Positions 38,401 through 51,900 of a stretch of DNA of 64,000 nucleotides are shown piece by piece. The notes under the pieces were generated by a model, which was not told the origin of the DNA, did no database searches, and saw only the letters and a list, made by a program, of their open reading frames with translations. Every line of letters starts with the position of its first letter. Positions within the stretch are counted from its first letter, which is position 1. Made by a program: the position numbers and the translations under genes. The DNA is from Alviniconcha marisindica (lineage: Eukaryota; Mollusca; Gastropoda; Provannidae). Location: NCBI GenBank assembly GCA_018857735.1, contig JABMCL010003296.1, positions 7,501 to 71,500 of the forward strand, in the 5' to 3' direction.

Positions 38401-41400
38401 GTCATTACCAAATATAGAGGGGTCTTTGACCCTTATGAATATTAATGAGTTAAGTTGATCAGTTCCAGCTACTGTTGGCCGCCTGCTCAGCTGCCAACTT
38501 CTCACTTCTGACATAAATCCCTCTGTTGTCACAAGGACTTTTGCATCTGTGTCGTCGACATTACAATCATTATCTGAACAAGTAGTGTGGTTGTTTCTTT
38601 CTTTCTTTGTGTGTGGGTGTGTGTATGCAGGTATGGGTGTGCATGTCTGTGTGTGTGTGTGTGTGTCCATGTGTGGGTGTCCCTGTGGGCATGTGTGTGT
38701 GTGTAAACATATAATTTTATAGTGTGTGTGTGAGTGAGTGAGTGAGTGAGTATGTGTCTGTGTGTGTGTGTGCTCAGGTAACCAAACTCGTCATTTTTTT
38801 TCTTCAGTGTTCACAATCTGGGATTTATGATGCTAACATACTGGTAAATATTTTTAGGTTTAGCTAGATTCTTAAATTATCCAAAAGTGAAAATAGATTG
38901 TTTGATTATGCAAATTAATAAGGCCATAATTGGTCTTATTTGTGAATGTGTTTTGCATTTCCAGAACCGGTGCCCACTACTTCCTTTCTCGTTATACTCA
39001 CGGTTTTGGCAGCTCCGACATATTCAACTATTACACCATCCACTGTGGGGGAAATGAGACATCATTATCACAATGCCCCCTACAGTCTGACACACACCGG
39101 TTTTCTCACAACAACGATATTGGCATCAGCTGTAATACAGGTCAGTTCTTGCAAAGACAGGGTCATGCAAACAAATTAGACATTAATGTACATTAATAAG
39201 GAAAACAAATATTGTTAACAGTTTTTTGCAATACTTCAGTTGTCGAATATGTGTTACAGACAGTGAGTGTCGATGGAGTCCAGTGACTTGTAGTCTTTCC
39301 TGGGAGGCTTAACCTCATATAAATGTGAACTGCTGAGTTCTCTTGAATTAAAAGATGCTGTTTACAACAGTATTGTGACTACAATGTATTCTAAAATGCA
39401 CATTAATATGGGTGGGGGGGGGGGACTTAAAACTCAATACCACTACAGTACAACAGTATCAGTAAGAAATGAAATAGCTATTGGTGCATGTACCAAACGA
39501 AAGTAGGATAACAAAGGTAAGAAATACTGCAAAATATGCTTGTGTTTGTGTGTCTGCATGTGTGCATGTATATATGTATGTTGAGGGTGGGGTGTGGGGG
39601 ACAGATGTTTAATGACAAATTTGTGTATGCTGATTTTGTGTGTTTTGATGTTGGTTGTTTTAGCTTGATTATGAAATGTGCTCTTATGGCTCACCCAAGG
39701 AAGAGTGCTCTGAGACCCCACTGTCATTATTATTATGAGACAACCATGCATATGATGCCAAAAGTAACTGTGCCAAACTGAGGAAAATTACAGACACTGG
39801 ATTCCATTTGTAAAAGCCTTATTGTTTTTTGACTCACATGAAAAAAATGTGACTATATCAGTATATGTATTGATCAATGTTGGGTTGGCCGTTTGATTGT
39901 TCTGCGTGTCAAGAATTTTAAGGTTGTGGTTCTCTCAGACACCATAAAAATGTGATGAATGTTAAACTTTATGTTACTGTACTATTCACTAAACTTTGCC
40001 AGTTCGTATCTTCAGTGATCTCTGAAGATACTTTTAGTGATCTTGGCCAGATTTCAAGAGCACAACAATGTCAAACAGTTAATTGAAAACATTATATTCT
40101 TGTCCAATTATGTTCAAGCTTTGTGTGATTGATGATTATGTCTTGTACATGATCAGAATACCTTTCACTTTCATGTGTATGCAATGGGGTATGATTGGCA
40201 AGTTTTCAGATTTGACTAAACTGTAACCATTGCTTTTTCTCAAATGCTATTTAAAGTTTTTTTCAAATTTGCATGATTGTAACAGGGCTTGGGGTCCACA
40301 GGCCTACCAGGTTTGATGACTTTGGGGTCATCACAGGTGTCCAAAGAAAAAAGTGTTTCTATGTTCTTGTCATATGTTGTTTCAACGTTGTATGGTTGGT
40401 ACATACATTAAAAATAGATTTAAAAAATATCCATTCTGTGACTCTGGCATGTATTCAAGGGAGATAATTAAATTATTTTCTGTTTTTATATTTGAATGTT
40501 TGTCATTTAAGTATTATTGCTCTTCTTGCTTTCATGTAAGAGAGGTTTTCAAAACTGCACAATTGTCATTTTTATTGAGTTTTATTTGTGCTACAATACT
40601 GGTTCCAGTGACCATGGCCAGTTTCAGTTTTCAAAGTCAGCCGTCAGTTGAGTTCTTTTTTTGCTAGTTCATTTCACACATTTCTTGGTTTGCATTTAGT
40701 TTGACACAACTGCAACGCTTAAATTTTTTAGTAAACTAGAAGTTGAGTTTCTTCACTAGTTCTTTTGCACTTAGACTTTGCATTGCTGTTACTTAATATC
40801 GATGTGACCCTGATCATAGCATGAGAGAAAGAGAGAGAATCAGGGTTATTCTTCTTGACTACCTGTGTGCCTGTGAGTGGGTGTGTTGTTTGCCAGTCAC
40901 AATGTAAGTCATTAATTATATGTTATAGGACCTTGTCCACAAGTGTGTATGTGTGAGTTTGTGCTGGTTATAAAGGTTACTGAACATTTGAGAGGCTGTA
41001 TTGTATTGCACCTTTTTTATTTAGGGAATTGCACCATACAAGAAATTATTATTATTGAGTAACTTTTGATGTTATCTTGGATGCTGTTTAAGTGTCTGTT
41101 TGAAACTCTGCATGACAAAAACGTTTACACGTTCATACCAGTTTCAGTGACCTAGTTCCATTTTCAAGGTGGCAGGAGAGTCAGAATATCATGTTATGAG
41201 TACTAGCTGACTGCACATTTGTTCCTCTGTCATGTCTGTGTAGGCATCACACCCACACCCTCTGTACGACTGGTTGGCAGCAGCAGTGAGTATGAAGGCC
41301 GACTGCAGGTGTTCTATGATGGTGTGTGGTCCACAGTGTGTGACAGGTACTGGTCACAGCTCAGCACGGACATCGCCTGTCGATCTGCCTTTGGTGACGG

Positions 41401-41421
41401 GTAGGGCATTGATGGTCATCA

Positions 41422-41459
<38 letters not shown>

Positions 41460-42941
41460 TGAGAGAGAGAGAGACTGAGAGAGACTGAGAGTGTGTATCA
41501 TGTAGGTGTGTGTGTGTGTGTCTGTGTGAATCGGTGTCTGTATATGTGTTTGTGTATAGGACTAAGTGCCAAAAGGTGTGCAAATCGTGGGTGAAAATTT
41601 TAACGGTCAATAAAATCTGATCCAATTACGTTGTGTTGGTGTTACGTTTAGAGAGTGTTCAGAAATGGCCCAAAAAACAGTGGACACAATGTAAACATTT
41701 ACGCTGAAGCGCATATGGAGATATTTGCACGAGAAGGCAATTTAAGCTCTGAAATTGGGCTCATGAAAATGGACAACGTAACAGTGACTGACTTTTTCGA
41801 CGATTACGTACATGTGCACAGTACACAAACAAGTTTAATTTCACAAAGGATTACGAAAGAAGCATCCATTTGCATAATTCAGTAAACATTAACAGACAAA
41901 TATTTAATTTGTGTTCATGATCATTTCTGAAAGATCGTGATGACGGACGTCGGTTGTAGTGTAATATTTTGATCAAAAGTGTCGGTCGCTAAAAATCGTC
42001 TGCAAAGCTTCGAACAGGCCGGATGTTGACGCCATTCGCTTGACCTGAGTGTTGCACTGCGGAAACAGTGTTGATTTTTACCACTGAAAATGCACTTGAC
42101 TTTTTACAAAGGAATTTGTGCCACGTTCCGATGTTGCGGTAATAAACGACATTCGTCATAAGACCAAATAAAATCACTTTGGAAAAAACAAAAACATTTT
42201 TGCTTTTACTTTACATCCGGGCTATTATATGTCACTTCCTCCTCACTGCGTTTCCATGTGGAGCCGACGCTGTGGCTTTTTTGCAGAAAACAGGTACGTG
42301 GAAATATTTTTTCATGCTGACGTTCATCATCAGAACAACGTTAGTCATCATTTTCACCCAGTTTTGTTGATCTACAGTTGTAATCAGTCTTTGGTTCATA
42401 TATTCCTTTGCAAGCAATATACGTTGATGCATTAGCTGCAGTTTTGTTCATGTCTCGGGGTAGGAAGTTCGTTCTGTTGGTGTGATAAGAATGTGCAAGG
42501 CTCTCGTTACTGCATGCCAGTACTGTGTAAAACTGATGTGCGTAATCATGATTACAGGATACCACAATTTAAAAGCTGTTGTGCGTGAACTGGTCGATTT
42601 TACTCAGGAAAAGTTTGGACGATGACTGACTTCGTTCTTATCTCGATGCGCACTAGTGCAATACGCCAACGGGAACCAATCTTATCATCTTGTTGTTATT
42701 TGTGATCTCTTATAAATGATTGCATCACTGGTTAATTTGCCTTTATGTGGCTTCTTTTGAATTAGGATGCCAGTTAGTAGCGTTTATGGGCAAGAATAGT
42801 GAAGGCCATTATTTTACATCACATTTACATGGGAAACATGGATTACCCAGATATACTGCATTTGAGTTCAGGTTTCATTCAGTCAATGATTCACAGCTCA
42901 AATATAACCAACAATGTAGCAGCATTTCCCCCCTTTAATTT

Positions 42942-42982
<41 letters not shown>

Positions 42983-45900
42983 GCTCTGACATCTGTGTTT
43001 TTGTCAATCCATCTCATGACCTGCAGACATTTGGCAGTGTTTGTGTCCATCTATCTCATGACCTGCACTTTTGACAGTGTGTACATCCACCTCGTGACTT
43101 ACACATTTGACAGTGTTTGTGTTGATCCATCTCATGACAGTACTGTTACTTATTACTAGTGACTGTGTTTGTCCAGCCATCTCATGACCTGCAGACATTT
43201 TTGACAATGTGTTCACCCATCTCATGACCTGCAGACACTTTTGACAATGTTTGTGTCTGTCCATCTCATGACCTGCAGACACTTTTGACAAGTGTGTTCA
43301 TCCATCTCATGACCTGCAGACACTTTTGACAAGTGTGTTCATCCATCTCATGACCTGCAGACACTTTTGACAAGTGTGTTCATCCATCTCATGACCTGCA
43401 GACACTTTTGACAATGCTTGTGTCCATCCATCTCATGACCTGCAGACACTTTTGACAATGTGTCCAGCCATCTCATGACCTGCAGACACATTTGACAGTG
43501 TTTGTGTCCATCCATCTCATGACCTGCAGACACTTTTGACAATGTTTGTGTTCATCCATCTTATGACCTGCAGACACTTTTGACAGTGTTTGTGTCCATC
43601 CATCTCATGACCTGCAGACACATTTGACAATGTTTGTGTCCATCCATCTCATGACCTGCAGACACTTTTGAATTTTTTTGTGTCCATCCATCTTATGACC
43701 TGCAGACATTTTTGACAGTGTTTTTACGTCCATCCATCTCATGACCTGCAGACACTTTTGACAATTTTTGTGTCCATCCATCTTATGTCCTGCAGACATT
43801 TTTGACAGTGTTTTTACATCCATCCATCTCATGACATGCAGACACTTTTGAAGGTGGGTCTTACTGTCACTTGATAATACAACATTCTTTTTTTCTATTT
43901 TCTACAAATTGTTTCCAGGGTACAATTTGATACTGATGCCATTATTTTGTATTTCAGGCACCATGACAAAGACACGCTCTCCACGTGTGGTACATAAATT
44001 TGGCGATGCAAGAGAGAGCAGCAGAGCACTCGTGGACAACAAAGAGCGAGAAATAAACTGACTTCCTAAGGTGACCCTGTGTGGTTGACAGGACATTAAA
44101 ATCCAGTTGCTAACTAAACGTCATAATTTTGTTCTTGCTCAGTTTAAGGTGGAAAAGGCATGTACATATTGTAATATAAAATGACTGTACATGTAACAGT
44201 GATCCTAAATTGATTCTGGAAGTGATTTGCGATGCCTCTGTTTTTATTTTCGTTTTGTTTCCTTCTGAAAGATTTTTTTGTTGTAAAACTGACATGCGTC
44301 ATATGTTAGATTTTGCTTGATGTAAAGAAAAGCGATTTTGTTGTCAAATATTTTTATTCAGCATCACTGATTTTGTGTTGATGCTGCATAGCTTAATGTT
44401 TGAAGTGACCTACAATTTAGTCCTGTTAGTGTTAGTGTTTTTGTTTGCTTGAAAAGGAAAATGTCATTGTAATACTGATGTCCGTCATACTTTTCTTTTG
44501 GCCTGGTGGGGGGAAAAAAGGCATGTACATTAAATATTTTTATCTGAAAATACCCTCTTTGTTTGTATTGTGTTCTCTGTTGACATCCTGTTTGGCTGAA
44601 AGTGTGAAAAGTTGTGTTAGAAAAAAGAAGAAAAATTACACGAGGCCAAACATCAGCTATTACAACAAATGACCTCCACCATGCATAGGTCAGTGGCAAA
44701 GATCATATTTTGATGACATGACCATATGCCTAGAGCTCACAACATTCATGTAATGTACAATTTTGAGTACCATAGTAGCCAAGTTGCTGCAGAGTGAGGT
44801 GTTTGTGTTGTAATAGCGGATGACCGTCATACTGGCAAGAACATATGTTTTTCCACTTCTGTGCAAAAACTATTGACATTATTGTTTAGTCCTTTTACAC
44901 AAACATGACTTACTATCTGGCCTTCCAAAAAATTCATATCTCATACTGACATTAATTTTTTTTAAATCAACCCCTTCTGTCCACTTTCCTTGCACACCTT
45001 TTGGCACTTAGTCATATGCGTGTGTGTGTGTGAATTGACCACTGTGTGTGTGTGAATCACTCTGCTTATCATAACTTCTACAGTTGCACCACCATGTGTG
45101 TGTGTGTGTGTTTTAGTGTCACTGGTTCATTTGTATCCCGCAATCAGCGTGCCTCTCTGTATGGGACACAAGCAACAGGGGTCATACTGCTGGACTACAT
45201 TCAGTGTAACGGACAAGAGAACAGCATCCTCAACTGTAGCCGTTCTTCCTCTACCAGCTCCGACTGTTCACATAGCTATGATGTTGCTGTTCAGTGTAGA
45301 AACGGTTAGTGTGTACATTGTGTGTCTGTAATTATGTGTTCTGTGTATGACTGTAAAAATGAGTGTGTATTCATTTTGTGTATGTATGTGTATGCATTGT
45401 GTGTCTAAGCACTTATCCCCCCACCCCCCTCCCCCCATCCCTATTCACACCACAAGCACATTCTCACTCAGCACAATACTTTTGGTAGTAGTTTCTGTTT
45501 GCAGTTTCCATGATTGGGGTTATTTCAGTGAATGTGTAGCATTTGGTAAAGTACGTAGTAAGTCAAGTAGTTTAAAAAAATGTTTTTGGTTGGTTAAACT
45601 GGCTTGATGCTGAGCTGTGTCCGAAGAGGTACTGGTGGGGACTGAGATCCCAGGAGGTGGGGGAAGGGAGGGGGAGGGAGACTGTACCTAATGCTACTCT
45701 GTCACAACCAGAATGACTCGTGCATTAAAATGGGCAGTGATGAGAGCCATTTTAATGTTTCATCAGTTGTGAAGGACAAAGTCATAAGACAGTGTACACC
45801 AACCACAACTTTTCAAGAGGGAGGAGAGCCAAAATCAAACTGAGGTCCTGCATACCAGCCTAATGCCTTACTGCTATATGCCATGCCAGCTCACATGTTG

Positions 45901-48900
45901 AATGTCAAGTGTAGAATTTGTTTTTATTTTAATCTGAAATGAGCAGCGAAGAATAATTTCCACCTATATTGGAGAATTTGTTTTTACCATTTTAACATGT
46001 TCCGAAATTAACCTATATGAAAATAAAATAGTTATAAGGTATAATACATTTTCTATGCAAACCATATGTCTTTCACAAGTAACAAAAATGAAATCGAATT
46101 GCAGGGTGTTTATAGCATGTATACATTTAGGAGTCTGAAATTTATTTATTTTTAATTAAATGCGAGTCAAAGTGTGCCTGTTGATATTCATCCCAGGTCA
46201 ACCAAACGGGTCAAGCACACTCTTGTTCATACACTTATCCACACACTGTGGTGGTTGGTAACTTGGATCTTTATATTTCTGCTAAACTGTACTGTTTAAG
46301 TTCTTAACATGGTGCCAGTTATAGATCACCACTGATTATTTCCATTGTTGTTTGTTCCTAAACGTCTACCTGCTGCCCATCTCGTGACTCAATGACAAGT
46401 AAACTGGTCATCAGACTTTGGAGTCCATGCATTATAGTGCTGACCAGCATGTAATAGACGACAGAAAGTTAAAACAAGTGAGATTGATCTCAAAATATTA
46501 CCTGAAAAAACAAACCCTCCTCTTTGTGCTTGGTACTATCTATAAATTGACTACAATACGTATACATATATGCAATCTCTATTATTTACATTAAAAACCA
46601 AATTTAGTAAAAAAATACTGCTTCATCACACAAGCAAGAAGTCAAGAATCCATACAGATACAGGAGATCTTAACTCGTGTCAAATAGGAGCCATTTCAGT
46701 AAACCCTTGTGGTTGGAGAGTTTTGAAAGCTGATCAAAATTCAATCAAACGAATTTTTGCCTGAGCTGTTTGTTTTTCCAGATGTGTGTGGATTAGAATA
46801 GTCGGTGTGGCATTCCCCAAGTACATTTCAATACCTGTAGACAAACTGAAAAGGGTCCACAGTATCTTCCGTCTCTTCAAGACTTCAGTTTTAACCAAAA
46901 CATGTACACGTTCATCAGCATGTCTTAATTGCTTCCTTTTTCAGTATTATTATTACAAATCAGTGAGGTGCAGTCCTCATTGACACACAGAACGGCACAC
47001 TTGAACACAACTTTCAAATGTCATTTGTAGAGTTATATCGTGCTATTTTAATTGGTGATCATATGTGACAAGGGAGATACCTGCCAAATGTTTCACTTGG
47101 CAAAACTTAATGTGCTTTTCTGCAGCTACTGTTATTATAGTGTTAAACTGTATACTAAGGACCTGATATCCCATCCTGCTCTGCACAACTCTCGTATACT
47201 AAGGACCGCCTATGCGGTCCAGACATTTAAGAAAAACCCTGCACAAGGACGTTTTGGTGTGTGCGAAACTAAAAAGTATGGCTCTGTTTACAATTATTCT
47301 AGAGTGCAAATGTACCTTTAGTTCACCAGTAGAGGCCTTTGCTTCAGTGTGCACTGCCTGTCAGTCTATCTGTGTGACGTGATTGCCACAAGTTGGTAAA
47401 GTGAGGATATTTTTCTACATGCAATTATCAGCTAATAATAAGGTCAGAACTCTGAAAGATTGGCATGAACTACTTCCACCTAATAAAAACAGAACCTGAA
47501 AATTTTGAATAGCTGTGTGGTTTCTTTATTTTTGTAACAATTTTTTTACTAACCCATATGAATCAGCTAGTATCCAGGTAAAGTCCAGGGAGAAACCGCC
47601 CAGTATACAATGTAAATTAAAGTGAGAACTTCTAGTTTGCCCAACCATGACATGCTCAGCGGCTTTTATGGCTGTGGCTCATTTGAAGTGCAAGGGAGTC
47701 AGAAATGACAACAGTAACTTATAACCGTCCATTTTTACCGAGTTGATGTAGTCTTTGATGATTTTGTTGAATATATAATCAAATCAAAACTAGTTAGGCC
47801 CAAGCTTTTCGTGTGTGTGTGTGTGCACGCGCTTGCATGCACACTCCTCCTAGTCTTTGCGTGCACACTCCTCCTAATGCAGCAGTAAGTGATCTTCAGA
47901 CTGCCTTTAGCAATGTGTACATGGGTCTGCACTTGAGTGTATTTCTGGAGCCATGTCAGATTAAAATACCAGAAGTGGACATGTTCAGACATGTGACCAG
48001 ACAAGAAAAAACATCTGGATACTTAACCTTTCTACAGACACAGTACGTCTGGTGAACGGGAGTGTTGATGGGTGGGGACAGCTGCAGTACCTGTCAGATG
48101 GACAATGGTCAGCTGTCTGCGCTCAGGACTTCAACATTACAGAAGCCACTGTTGTCTGTTCACAACTTGGTTATCCCCCGTGAGTCATTTCAGTTGGTTC
48201 TGTAAAACAGACATTTATCAGCATTCCCTTGATGAGCTGAAAATAAAATTTGTGTAATCTATAATAAGACATAGTAATATCTTTCACACACAGGTGTACG
48301 CTGGCACACATACACACACACACTCCGAAACTCAAACAGGGGTACTACTCAGACTGTTTGACGTTGAAGAGATGTGTTTTTAGAAGTGATCTGAAAGCAC
48401 TGGTATTTGTATTTCTGATGTGAAATGGCTGTGAAAGACAGGAAGGACAAAATGGGGAAATATACTGCCATCTGTAGGTCTGTCAAGTGCATTATTGTCA
48501 TTATGTATCCCCATAACAAAGCGGCTGAGTCCATAAAACAAGTCTGACACTCCAAAACGCCAGACTCCTCTTTGTGGACTTCTCCAGTGCTTTCAATACC
48601 ATAAAGCTGCACCTACTGGTCGACAAGCTGATGGATCAAGCAGTCAGCCAGACCATCAGTGCCTGGATTTTCAATTTCCTGACAGACAGGCTGCAGCCAT
48701 TAATATATTTTGTTTGATTGTGTGTGCATCTGTGTGTGTGTCTGTGTGTGTGAGAGAGAGTGAGTGAGTGAGAGAGAGAGTTTAACAGTCAATGCACTTC
48801 ATCTGTTTGCTTAATTTGCATCATAACTGTAACTCAGATTTCCTGTGTTTACAGTGGATTTAAAAAAATAAAAAAATTCTTGATGTCCCTTATGGATGCA

Positions 48901-51900
48901 TTTTAATATTTGGGAACCTTTCAGGTCATTGTGGTCTACCTGTTATATACTTTGATCAAATTTCGGTTTTGGGCAGGAACGGATCAGAGCTCGCAAACAT
49001 GTCCAGTACCTACAGTGTATACAACAAGTCCTTCAGTTGTCAGGGTAATGAGAAATCCCTGTCTGACTGTCCTACCTCAACCCTGGATGTATGTCCGGAC
49101 AACTCATCCATCTTCATCAAATGTCAAGGTAATGTAATCTTTAACCACATAATCTAGGATGTATAGAGCTGCAAACATGTGTCATGCTTGAGTATTGTCC
49201 CATATAGATGGAAGTAACCACCTACTCAGTGGTTTTTCATAGTTGTTACCGAGGGGCTATCCTTTCACCATTTTGTGCCTGTGGTCACTGGTGAGTTTTC
49301 AGTTCCATGAACTCAGCACCTGCTTATCTCTCCATCATCCCACATCAGTACTCCAGTGCTGACAACCACTTCATAATTGATGTGTTGCCAGGAGAGAGAA
49401 AGTTCCACCCACAGATGTAAGGTCCAACAGAGATAGAAGTGTGGCGGTGCTCTCGTGTTTATATATATTTACCAGATGACATTTCAGAGTATGTTTATTA
49501 TTTCGGTCTCTGTTCAACCCCCGTGTTACCGCAATAGCACGTAAAAGATCCTGGTCATTCTGCTAAAAGTGCAGGTGGCAGGTTACAGCTAAACACACAT
49601 GTACCCTACATATCTGGCTTTGCACAAAGTGACATAGTGCATGGTTGTATAGTGTACACAGAATGTGTGCTGAGACTGCATCAGAACCCTGTATTCATGG
49701 TGCGTACAACTTGTCTGCGGACACTCTGGGGTGTTCACAGAAGAAATAATTATGCTCCCTAGACCTAGATCTGCATTCACTTCTTTGTTGGCCAGCTATC
49801 GCACTAAATTTAGAAGGTATATCATGTGACCTAAACAACTAGTGAACGGTCGGTCATGATGCGATGGCTAGCCACGTGTACTCACTTGCTTTCTGTCATG
49901 GATGAAGACATTACATGGCATTTGATGAAACAATTTTTGGAACACATTCATTTCTTAAATGATGCAACAAATAGCATTAGTTGTGCTTTTTTCTAATGCA
50001 ATCGATTCACTGAATCAGTAACAAAATATACCTGGCTTTGCAATGGTAAAAACCAACCAACAGTCTTCTTCGTGTGACCGTTTGTCAGTAACTCACCAAA
50101 GACGCCAAGAAGACATGCACTTGTTGTCTCATGCATCCTGTCCAGATTAGACTATTGCAATTCCATACTGGCAGGCTAGCCACAGACAGTCATCAGACCA
50201 CTCCAACAAGTACAGAACTCGGCAGCTGCTGTCATACGTAAATCTCAAGAGCAGGACATGCCAAACCTCTTCTCAAGATTTTGTTCGGAAGATGTGGTGG
50301 TCACTCAGAGAGCTATTCACACTGAATATTACTTGTGACTTTCTGATTGGCTGAAGCTGCTCAAGTGATTGGCAGCCCAGAACCTTCTGTTGGGAGGAAC
50401 AGGGGCCTTGAAAATCGTATCATTATGTAGGCCGTGTGGCAGTGTTGTACTGGACCATACAAAAGGAAGGTGTTGCTATTTAAACTTCGTAAGTTCTTAA
50501 GTTTTGAAAGATCGCCCAGTCTAGTTTATGTGCTACTCTGTCTTCCTTCAAAAGCAAACTCAAGACATTTCTGTTCTCCAAATATTTTAGTTAAGCAAGA
50601 CTGTCCTTCACCCGTATCTGTCTGAACAATGCGCGTGCGTGAATGTGTGTGTGTGTATCCGTACATCTTGCACATAGTTATGTTTGAACTGTTGTTGATG
50701 TCAGCATTATGTGTTAGCTGTTTGCTAAATTGCTGATAACATTCTCTATCTCGATAGACATTATGTGTGTTATATTATGGTTGTTCAGCAATTTGAGCTT
50801 TTAAAATAGGGGCTTTACAAATTTCCATTTTTATTATTATCATCATTATCACAGTGTTTAACTCTTCCGGCACACAGGCAAGGTTCGACTGGCTGATGGC
50901 CTGAGTCCAAATGAGGGACGGCTGGAGATGTACAGACATGGTACCTGGTACACTGTGTACTACTTTTACTTCACCCAGAATGACGCTACTGTGGTGTGTA
51001 GACAACTCGGCTATCTAACGTAAGTGCTGTCAGTTTGACATGTCCATGTTGTGTTTCAAGCAAACAAGTTTTTGTTTTTATGTTCTTTGATTCACATGAA
51101 ACCTTTTATGCCACACATCAAGTGAGTGAAAAAGGGCAACTTTATTCATAAAGTGCCAGATATTAAACAGCTTAACAATTGGTGGTCCCGCTTTCATTGT
51201 GTACAATTCCGTGCTCTTTGTACTTGCCTTGGTGGGACCACCCCCAACTCTGTTGACAACCGCACATATGTATCCACATGTTATTTAATTAGTATGACAT
51301 GTACATCAATATTGCAGCATCGTTATAGTAAGTTTGCCTAAACACTAGGCAATGAGAACAGATATCTTTTAGTCAAATATGTGACCCAACTTTAAGCATG
51401 TAGCATTTTGGTCATCAAAATATCAGCATCATCAAATTACCAACATTTGACCCTTCACAAGATCTCATTCCAATGATAAACAATTATACTCCCAAATGCC
51501 CATTACCCCTACCTGTGCCAATGTAGACTCTTCTCTGGTGCGGGAGCTGAGGGCCACAGCGGTGGATTCATACAAGACACAGCAGCCCCACACGAAGCGA
51601 AAAACTTGGGAACCCCCTCAGGGCAAGTTGTCTCCCTTGCCCTGTCGCACCCCTCATACAAGTAAATGAGACAGCTGCATTAGTACGATACTGCTGCTGT
51701 CTTCCATGGAAAGAGGGCCTTCCTCTCACCACGCAGTGCGCTACTCAGGGACTGTAATGCAAGAATGTCAACCTCCTTGTTCACTACCTGTCTCCCGCAG
51801 AATAGTTGACTGTAAACAATAGACTGGGCCAAAATCCCAGCTGTGATTCCCCCTTGGTAAAACAAAAACAAAATAATGTGCAGACAGTTCACTGAATTAT

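Noticed and set aside
42179..42565. Short Cys-containing frames in the TIR element as a transposase
   Set aside because: They are 60-75 codons with no DDE, THAP or other motif that I could recognise.
43004..43832. Minus-strand open frames with repeated CLQVMRWMD-like units
   Set aside because: They are translations of the minisatellite in the TIR element.
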